A DNA stretch of 14,254 nt, taken from positions 1 to 14,254 of the forward strand of contig CAZVFU010000058.1 in assembly GCA_964626595.1 (NCBI GenBank), read 5' to 3'. The first letter of the stretch is position 1. Every line of letters starts with the position of its first letter. Shown here piece by piece: positions 9,851 to 14,254 of this stretch. The notes under the pieces are model-generated. The model was not told the DNA's origin. It did no database searches and saw only the letters and a list, made by a program, of their open reading frames with translations. Origin of the DNA: JAWLFI01 sp964626595 (GTDB lineage Bacteria; Bacteroidota; Bacteroidia; Chitinophagales; Saprospiraceae). The position numbers and the translations under genes are program-made.

Positions 9851-10056
9851 TCATTGATAGCCGAAAACTCCGCGATAGCGATGCGCAAGGACACGGCAAG
9901 AGCCCAGCCTGCACGGGGGAAACATATTTGCTCATGAGCAGGCTGGGCTGCCGTGTGTCCGGCACCCAACTCGTTGGGTAGGCGGACCGATAGCCTGAAG
10001 CGTAGCGCCACCGTCCCGACGATCGCGCAGCGATGTCGAGGACGAGGGGATCGCCC
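9851..10056. repeat. GC-rich block of nested hairpins between hemA and the macroglobulin gene
   Basis: This 206-bp stretch holds three inverted repeats in a row. A long imperfect hairpin has arms 9889-9912 and 9938-9960, including 12 perfect pairs (agcccagcctgc). A short one is acccaa-ctcg-ttgggt at 9964-9979. A third has arms 10012-10026 and 10030-10044, with a gca loop. It contains gatagcc twice (9856 and 9989), a word also found, directly or as ggctatc, in the GC-rich blocks at 13738 and 14048-14076. No reading frame looks protein-like, and no T-run follows a hairpin on either strand. I read it as a REP-like intergenic repeat that may also mark the 3' end of hemA transcripts. Its exact ends are estimated. 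Confidence 0.5.
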
Positions 10057-10077
10057 AAAAAAATAAAGGATTACCCC

Positions 10078-11307
10078 TTACACAGAGGTTTTGGCCATTT
10101 TCATAGGCACACCGACGCATTTGCGTTCCATATAGTCCATCATCTCCATAATGACAGCCCGAGAGTGATCATCGAGTTCGCTGATATCCTTCTTAAACAC
10201 CTCATTAATCGCGCGCTCTTTCACCTCGTTGATAGCTGTGGGAAGAGAGCTTAGTGATTTTTCAATTTGCCGTTGCTGAAAAGCTTTCATAAATTCCTTC
10301 CCGTAGGAATGTATAATTTTCACAGCCTCTTTGACTTCCTGTTGGCGAAAAGCCAGATGCTCCTCGGCTTTGGACCTCACCCCTTCGATCTCGATATATG
10401 TAAGATTTGGGTTTTGAATAACTTCGGAAGCTACGTTTTTTGGAATTCCCAGGTCGAGTACAAATTTATGCGAGTATGCATCGTTTTGCTTCTCAAGCGC
10501 ATCGTAGATGTCTCCCGTAATGATCGCTTCCTGGGCTGAGGTACAAACGATGAGAGCTTTCCAGGGGCGGCTGTAAGCCGGTAATTGGTCCAGTGTGAAT
10601 GCCTGTCCTCCGGTCAATTTCGCCAGAAACTGTGCTTTGGGAAGTGAACGGTTGAAGACCGTCACATCACCATATCCTTTTTTCTTTAACACCTTAGCGA
10701 TGATGGTATTGGTCTCTCCGGCGCCTACCAAAACTACAGGGTCGGCAGGAGTCAAACCTTTTTCGAACAACATACTGGAGGCTAGAGAGGCCACCGAAAT
10801 GGACTTTTCGCCGATGCGTGTATAGTTATATACTTTCTTCGCAGATTCTATGGCGTATCTCATTAACAACCGAATCGAATCACCCGTCAAACCCTCCACC
10901 TGACATTCGTCGTATGCGGATCGCAATTGTCTAAGGATTTCGCGCTCGCCCACCACCAGTGAATCCACGGAGGCAGCCACGCTAAAAACGTGTTCAATCG
11001 CCTGCAAATCAGTAAATTCCTTGTAGGATGAATTTAGCTGCTTGTAGAAGGAGCTATCTTTTTCGGGATGAAAGAATGAAAATAAATCACGTGCTTTGGG
11101 CAGACGATGAATATTTTTATCGAACAAAACAAACATGATACGGTTACATGTCTGCAAATACATCATTTCCTCAACGTCAAAGTGCTTTTTCGCTTTGTTC
11201 AATACAGGAAATACACTGCCATCGGCTGCGGGCACAACATAGGCCCCTAAATCGCCCACGTCGATAGATTTGTGTGTAACTGTGATGACTTTATATCCTT
11301 GTAACAT
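10078..11307 (-). CDS. hemA: Glutamyl-tRNA reductase
   Basis: The 409-residue cytoplasmic enzyme reduces glutamyl-tRNA(Glu) with NADPH to glutamate-1-semialdehyde, the committed step of C5-pathway tetrapyrrole synthesis. The N-terminal catalytic domain (about 1-155) has the THKS motif near 11-14, the catalytic cysteine C54 in TCNR, and the conserved segment DSLVVGEREILRQ at 115-127. The NADPH-binding Rossmann domain (about 170-310) has the VLVGAGE nucleotide loop at 192-198 and the NRS strand end at 219-221. A C-terminal helical dimerisation domain fills about 320-405. The length is normal. One oddity is that the residue two after TCNR, normally glutamate (TCNRTE in E. coli), is methionine here (TCNRIMF). 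The start ATG lies 75 bp downstream of the DUF4837 stop, and a candidate -7 box about 17 bp upstream suggests independent transcription. Other hem genes are not nearby. Confidence 0.96.
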   Translation of the reverse strand: MLQGYKVITVTHKSIDVGDLGAYVVPAADGSVFPVLNKAKKHFDVEEMMYLQTCNRIMFVLFDKNIHRLPKARDLFSFFHPEKDSSFYKQLNSSYKEFTDLQAIEHVFSVAASVDSLVVGEREILRQLRSAYDECQVEGLTGDSIRLLMRYAIESAKKVYNYTRIGEKSISVASLASSMLFEKGLTPADPVVLVGAGETNTIIAKVLKKKGYGDVTVFNRSLPKAQFLAKLTGGQAFTLDQLPAYSRPWKALIVCTSAQEAIITGDIYDALEKQNDAYSHKFVLDLGIPKNVASEVIQNPNLTYIEIEGVRSKAEEHLAFRQQEVKEAVKIIHSYGKEFMKAFQQRQIEKSLSSLPTAINEVKERAINEVFKKDISELDDHSRAVIMEMMDYMERKCVGVPMKMAKTSV

Positions 11308-11323
11308 ATCTGTTAGTAGAACA

Positions 11324-11331
11324 CAAAAATA
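11324..11331 (-). promoter_or_regulatory. Candidate Bacteroidota -7 box for hemA
   Basis: On the minus strand the octamer TATTTTTG fits the Bacteroidota -7 consensus TAnnTTTG, 16 bases before the hemA ATG. That placing implies a short leader of about 10 nt. No convincing TTTG -33 element stands at the expected distance upstream, so this is a half-supported call. Confidence 0.3.
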
Positions 11332-11364
11332 GGAAATCGATGATTTTTCGCTGTCATTCTTTTG

Positions 11365-11375
11365 TAAGGAGGTGA
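11365..11375 (+). promoter_or_regulatory. Perfect 11-nt Shine-Dalgarno-like motif on the plus strand
   Basis: The bases taaggaggtga are a perfect complement to the canonical 16S rRNA 3' tail. An ATG follows at 11377 and opens a 33-codon frame (11377-11478) antisense to the 3' end of the DUF4837 gene. On the minus strand, where the real genes lie, the same bases read as a copy of the 16S tail (TCACCTCCTTA) in the hemA upstream region. Bacteroidota rarely use Shine-Dalgarno sequences, so function on either strand is unproven and chance is possible. Confidence 0.25.
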
Positions 11376-11382
11376 AATGGCA

Positions 11383-12471
11383 CTACTTCTCTATCTGGAG
11401 AATTTCAATCGAACGGGCTATATGCTCCAGTTCTTGCAGGTATTCGCGTTTTTCTTCACCGGGAGCGTAGACAAATAAATCGACAATATAGATAGATTCT
11501 AAATTATCCGAGAGCACAAAATAGCTCACAAAAGGACCACCCATAAAGTCATTTGTCATTTCCCATACCCCTCGGATCTCATATGCGTTATAGCCTCCAA
11601 GATCGATGTTGCGATATAACAGAGGCAAGTCTTCGTTATTTACTACCATATCTGAGCCCGGGGTGCCTGAGCGAACATGGCGTTCCATAATTTCGTCTCG
11701 TTTTTCGATCATTGCCTCTTTTGATAATTGCTGAGGATCTTCGTAAGGAATAGAGGTGATAACTACAGAGGAAGAACTTTTGTCTGTTTCCATTCGCACC
11801 CAGGCTACCTTACTGTTTACCCGCGCCGCCTGTGCCGATTTGGGCCATTCCATGCCTACGCCCAGGCTGTCCAGAATCATTCGGGACAGCGATTTATTCT
11901 GGCCGCCCATATATACCTGAGCTCCTCTCGGACTTGCTTCAAAATCTCGAATGCGATCAATGATCTTACCATGATTTCGGGCCAGTGCGGTCTCGATGTA
12001 GTTCATATCCTTACCCACGACATAGACGAGAATCTGCTTTTTTGCCCATTTATCCCGAGCTATTTTTATCACCATATCCTTTTCCAATCCTTCAGCCCGG
12101 ACTTCAGGCAGGTCTGCACGTGCCATTCGGTAATTTCGGCTCGTTGTATCAGAGCCGTCCACTAAAATCAGATATGTTCGCAATTGCCGGCGCGCGGATT
12201 TTTCAGCAATATCTGCCGGACTAAAATGAACAAGATCGAAAAGAGGTTCCGGTTGGGGAAGGATGGGATAGGGCGCGGCAAACATGTAGTAGACTGTATC
12301 GCGCATTTCTGCCCATACATTCGGGTCAGCCACAACCACCATTTGATTTAAAGGACCAAAAGACGTCTTCTTGGGTGCCATGCGCTCTGCAAAGTCACCA
12401 CCACAAGCCGATGCGAGCAAAAGGATTGCCCCAAGCCAAAACACAAACCCACGTATCATAATAGACCTCAT
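11383..12471 (-). CDS. DUF4837 family lipoprotein, function unknown
   Basis: The 362-residue protein begins with a lipoprotein signal peptide: hydrophobic stretch at about 8-22, lipobox LASAC, lipidated C23. It is expected on the periplasmic face of the inner or outer membrane. The body matches the DUF4837 family as I recall it, with a conserved N-terminal stretch (FGPLNQMVVVADPNVW, 38-53), the proline-rich motif PYPILPQPEPLFDL (about 68-81), and a C-terminal GGPFVSYFVL strand. No catalytic motif is recognisable, and I know of no established function for the family. The first ATG is used; ATG at codon 5 would still keep the signal peptide. The gene begins 54 bp after the moxR stop with no obvious promoter between, so the two are probably co-transcribed. 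The pairing does not reveal its role. Confidence 0.85.
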   Translation of the reverse strand: MRSIMIRGFVFWLGAILLLASACGGDFAERMAPKKTSFGPLNQMVVVADPNVWAEMRDTVYYMFAAPYPILPQPEPLFDLVHFSPADIAEKSARRQLRTYLILVDGSDTTSRNYRMARADLPEVRAEGLEKDMVIKIARDKWAKKQILVYVVGKDMNYIETALARNHGKIIDRIRDFEASPRGAQVYMGGQNKSLSRMILDSLGVGMEWPKSAQAARVNSKVAWVRMETDKSSSSVVITSIPYEDPQQLSKEAMIEKRDEIMERHVRSGTPGSDMVVNNEDLPLLYRNIDLGGYNAYEIRGVWEMTNDFMGGPFVSYFVLSDNLESIYIVDLFVYAPGEEKREYLQELEHIARSIEILQIEK

Positions 12472-12489
12472 TTGTGTAGAGATGCAATT

Positions 12490-12515
12490 GGACTCGACTT
12501 TGGTGTATAGAGTCC
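12490..12515 (-). other. Small hairpin in the moxR-DUF4837 spacer
   Basis: The arms ggactc (12490-12495) and gagtcc (12510-12515) are perfectly complementary, with a 14-nt loop. On the minus-strand mRNA the hairpin would sit between the moxR stop and the DUF4837 start. No U-run follows it, so it is not a terminator. It might stabilise the moxR 3' end or tune expression of the next gene, or be chance. Confidence 0.25.
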
Positions 12516-12525
12516 CATGTTTATT

Positions 12526-13494
12526 TTACAAAAGTTCTCTGATCAGTTGCTCTTCAGAAATACCCTCGGCATCGGCTTTATAATTTCGGACGATTCGGTG
12601 TCGCAGCACGTAGGAGGCAATCGCCCGCACATTTTCAATATCCGGCGCATAGTTTCCGTGAATTGCGGCATGACATTTTGCCCCCAGCACTAAATACTGA
12701 GAGGCTCTTGGTCCCGCACCCCAGGAAAGGTATTCCGTTATCCGGTCGGGCGCCAGTTCACCACCCGGTCGGGTTTGCGACGCCAATTTTACGGCGTACT
12801 CCAGCACATTGTCTGAAATCGGAATTTGCCGGACTAAGTGTTGGAAGTCCATGATTTGCTGAGCCGATAGCACTTGATTCACCTTGGCAGATATATCGGT
12901 CGTCGTCGCCCGCACCACATCCAACTCTTGTTGGTAGGATGGGTAGTCCAGGGGAATATTAAACATAAAACGGTCCAACTGAGCTTCCGGCAAGGGGTAG
13001 GTCCCCTCCTGTTCAATGGGATTTTGGGTAGCTAGTACAAAGAACGGTTTTGGCATATCATATTTATGGCCTGCCACTGTCGCGGCGCGTTCCTGCATTG
13101 CTTCGAGAAGCGCCGCTTGCGTTTTAGGGGGCGTTCGGTTGATCTCATCTGCCAATACGATATTGGCAAAAAGAGGGCCTTTATTAAAAGTAAACTTTCG
13201 CGTATCATCCAAAATTTCAGCCCCGGTAATATCTGAAGGCATCAAATCCGGCGTAAACTGAATACGTTTAAAGTTCAGATCCAGCACCTCAGAAATCGTA
13301 CTTACCAAAAGAGTTTTGGCCAGTCCCGGCACCCCTACCAGCAGACTGTGTCCATTACTAAACAAGGATATCAGAACCGCCTCGACCACGTCTTCCTGTC
13401 CAATGATTACTTTTCCAATCTCCTTGCGAAGTTCCTTATATTTTTCCGCCAATTGATCTACCTGCGCCACCTTATCCGTTCCTGATTGAGCCAT
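12526..13494 (-). CDS. MoxR family AAA+ ATPase
   Basis: The protein is 322 residues from the chosen start, the normal length for MoxR. AAA+ motifs appear in order: Walker A GVPGLAKT at 54-61, Walker B VLADE ending D116-E117, sensor 1 in LATQNP (N158), an arginine finger in AQLDRF (R175), and the C-terminal lid with GAGPRAS (R263). The segment LDRFMFNIPLDYPS and the APDRITEYLSWGAGPRA region are typical of the MoxR proper subgroup. MoxR ATPases act as cytoplasmic chaperones, often assembling or activating proteins with von Willebrand A domains. The usual DUF58 and VWA partner genes are not in this window; the next gene downstream is a DUF4837 lipoprotein instead. An in-frame ATG 31 codons upstream (13587) is rejected because its extra residues are not MoxR-like and would span the likely promoter. 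The chosen ATG follows an A/T-rich leader. Confidence 0.94.
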   Translation of the reverse strand: MAQSGTDKVAQVDQLAEKYKELRKEIGKVIIGQEDVVEAVLISLFSNGHSLLVGVPGLAKTLLVSTISEVLDLNFKRIQFTPDLMPSDITGAEILDDTRKFTFNKGPLFANIVLADEINRTPPKTQAALLEAMQERAATVAGHKYDMPKPFFVLATQNPIEQEGTYPLPEAQLDRFMFNIPLDYPSYQQELDVVRATTTDISAKVNQVLSAQQIMDFQHLVRQIPISDNVLEYAVKLASQTRPGGELAPDRITEYLSWGAGPRASQYLVLGAKCHAAIHGNYAPDIENVRAIASYVLRHRIVRNYKADAEGISEEQLIRELL

Positions 13495-13518
13495 ATATAT
13501 ATTTTTATTTTTGTCCTG

Positions 13519-13526
13519 CAAATGTA
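13519..13526 (-). promoter_or_regulatory. Candidate Bacteroidota -7 box for moxR
   Basis: The minus-strand octamer TACATTTG matches the TAnnTTTG consensus exactly and lies 24 bases before the moxR ATG, giving a leader of about 18 nt. A TTTG occurs only 11 bp upstream, which is too close for a normal -33 element, so the upstream half of the promoter is not confirmed. The position supports the shorter moxR start. Confidence 0.4.
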
Positions 13527-13553
13527 GCAAGAATAAACAAAGTCTCGAACGCC

Positions 13554-13712
13554 CTACCCGTCCAAAATGTTGTAGTGGTTGCCCCATTCTCCCCGATCCG
13601 GCAATGGATAAAAAGTCAGCTCAGCTATTTCAAGCATACTCACTGGGGAATTAGAATCAAATAAGGTGTCGAGATTTGCCTTAGATAGGTTCTTTTGGGG
13701 CCACCCCCATGG
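13554..13712 (-). pseudogene. Possible truncated gene tail (52 open codons, no identified family)
   Basis: A minus-strand frame is open from just after a TAG at 13713-13715 to a TAG at 13554-13556, ending 59 bp before the moxR start. Its last part reads like a protein end (for example AELTFYPLPDRGEWGNHYN), and from its only ATG (13637) it would be 27 residues. The upstream end runs directly into the GC-rich hairpin at 13706-13734. That would fit a gene tail cut off by a repeat insertion, but chance is the main alternative. I do not recognise the sequence. Confidence 0.2.
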
Positions 13713-13776
13713 CTACCCGGTGGGCAGCCATGGGCCGGGCTATCCGCTTGTAGTGCCGGGCCGGCTGGCCGGCATC
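13694..13776. repeat. GC-rich repeat block A with two hairpins
   Basis: The first hairpin has arms cccatggctaccc (13706-13718) and gggcagccatggg (13722-13734), with one mismatch and a 3-nt loop. The second pairs tgccgg (13754-13759) with ccggca (13769-13774) and may extend inward past a bulged base. Between them lies ggctatccg (13738-13746), which recurs at 14070-14078 in block B in the same orientation and in the same place, just after a strong hairpin. I read blocks A and B as two members of one REP-like family flanking the inverted-repeat unit at 13779-13984. Confidence 0.45.
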
Positions 13777-13778
13777 CG

Positions 13779-13984
13779 TAGTGTCATTACCACTGGATAG
13801 GTATAGGCAATTCACAATAGATTTTTGTACAGATCTAGACGCGAAAAAGGAGCTTAGAAGTTTAGCTTCGGCTGGTGGTGACTCCACTCACCACTATGAA
13901 TCAGCTCTGCGTCTGGGAAGCAACTTAGCTATACGAAAAAAGCATTAAGATTTGATTGGTATATATGCAGTGGTAATGACACTA
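13779..13984. repeat. 206-bp unit bounded by a perfect 17-bp inverted repeat
   Basis: The left end tagtgtcattaccactg (13779-13795) and the right end cagtggtaatgacacta (13968-13984) are exact reverse complements. The match extends three more bases after one mismatch. Each arm is itself a small dyad (AGTG, seven bases, CACT). The interior is AT-richer than the flanks and has no protein-like frame, but it holds a foldable centre. The layout resembles a MITE-type non-autonomous element or a processed RNA unit. No target-site duplication is visible at the ends, and no transposase or reverse transcriptase gene is present. Confidence 0.4.
13835..13916. ncRNA. Possible structured RNA: three-way junction, strand unknown
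   Basis: Nested pairings fit together. The base helix joins 13835-13842 to 13909-13916 (eight pairs, one wobble). After a six-base gaaaaa bulge, a second helix joins 13849-13854 to 13903-13908. Two hairpins sit inside: gaag/cttc (13857-13860 with 13866-13869), and a nine-pair stem joining 13873-13881 to 13888-13896 with a 6-nt loop. The structure is possible on either strand, with wobble pairs shifting. There is no evidence of transcription, and I do not recognise an RNA family. It was folded by eye only. Confidence 0.2.
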
Positions 13985-14019
13985 TGGCTGTGTAGGGTTT
14001 CCTTTCGGTCACCTCCTCG

Positions 14020-14110
14020 CCATACGGCTGCCATCCCCCAGGTGGCCGATAGCCACTTGGGGGATTTACGGCTATCCGGCCCGGCCCTATCGCTTCTATC
14101 CCTGGCGGGG
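14020..14110. repeat. GC-rich repeat block B with a strong 14-bp hairpin
   Basis: The hairpin arms atcccccaggtggc (14033-14046) and gccacttgggggat (14052-14065) pair over 14 positions with one G-T wobble and a 5-nt loop. Downstream, ggctatc (14070-14076) can instead pair with gatagcc (14048-14054), giving a competing fold. The block ends with ccctggcg (14100-14107), the same eight bases that open this window. It shares ggctatccg with block A. No T-run follows on either strand, so an intrinsic terminator is not supported. Confidence 0.45.
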
Positions 14111-14254
14111 AAAAAGGTAACACTCCCAGCAAGTTAGGAATATCTTGAAGAGCTAAAAGAAAATAAATAGCAATGTGTATTTGTATGATTGTCAGCAGGT
14201 ATAGAGGATTAGCCGTTCGGAACGGTTATAGACGTCTATAACGGTTCATGAATC
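14111..14254. other. Noncoding right edge with a palindrome cluster
   Basis: Nothing gene-like is seen here. An 18-bp perfect palindrome, gttatagacgtctataac (14225-14242), overlaps a 13-bp palindrome ccgttcggaacgg (14213-14225). The word aacggtt occurs directly repeated at 14221-14227 and 14240-14246. As a result ccgtt at 14213 can pair with either copy of aacgg. This could be an operator, a transposon end or part of another intergenic repeat, and the window stops too soon to tell. Confidence 0.35.

Noticed and set aside
10012..10044. Intrinsic terminator of hemA
   Set aside because: The hairpin is GC-rich but has no T-run after it on the minus strand; the only nearby homopolymer lies before the stem, towards hemA.
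11728..12165. 145-codon plus-strand frame antisense to the DUF4837 gene
   Set aside because: It is a shadow of a conserved coding gene, rich in Cys, His and Arg as expected of antisense translation.
13495..13587. Upstream in-frame extension of moxR (31 more codons)
   Set aside because: The extra residues are unlike MoxR N-termini and include the candidate -7 box, while the shorter form has the normal family length.
13779..13984. Retron msr-msd RNA
   Set aside because: The structure has inverted repeats, but no reverse transcriptase gene lies in the window and no typical retron stem arrangement was identified.
13694..14110. CRISPR array or integron attC sites
   Set aside because: The hairpins are not identical regularly spaced direct repeats, and the attC core pattern and an integrase are missing.

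Overview
The window reads as an ordinary chromosomal segment of a Bacteroidota bacterium. The evidence is a DUF4837 lipoprotein (a family I know only from this phylum), relaxed lipoboxes (FSC, SAC), no Shine-Dalgarno sequences before the real genes, and TAnnTTTG-type -7 boxes before moxR and hemA. The class (Saprospiria or Cytophagia-like) is a guess based on the style of the intergenic repeats.

All six supported protein genes lie on the minus strand, so transcription runs from high to low coordinates. From right to left they are a MoxR AAA+ ATPase (12526-13494), a DUF4837 lipoprotein (11383-12471), glutamyl-tRNA reductase HemA (10078-11307), a thioester-containing alpha-2-macroglobulin lipoprotein (4166-9679), penicillin-binding protein 1C (1896-4169) and a ComM/YifB AAA+ helicase (118-1671). 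The macroglobulin and pbpC genes overlap by 4 bp (ATGA). They form the well-known bacterial pairing of a protease-trapping macroglobulin with a peptidoglycan repair synthase. MoxR and DUF4837 are probably co-transcribed. HemA has its own candidate promoter and supplies the first committed step of tetrapyrrole synthesis from glutamyl-tRNA.

The noncoding DNA is more unusual than the genes. GC-rich, hairpin-rich repeat-like blocks lie at 1-30, about 9851-10056, 13694-13776 and 14020-14110. They share the words gatagcc/ggctatc and ccctggcg. The last two blocks flank a 206-bp AT-richer segment (13779-13984) bounded by a perfect 17-bp inverted repeat, and its centre can fold into a three-way junction. 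This could be a small non-autonomous mobile element or a structured RNA gene. No protein gene is convincing in 13495-14254. A short open stretch there (13554-13712) may be the remnant tail of a gene cut by the repeat block. The right edge ends in an 18-bp perfect palindrome with flanking direct repeats.

No tRNA, rRNA, CRISPR array, complete insertion sequence or prophage gene was seen. The repeat-family and mobile-element readings are inference from one window, and a genome-wide copy search would decide them.
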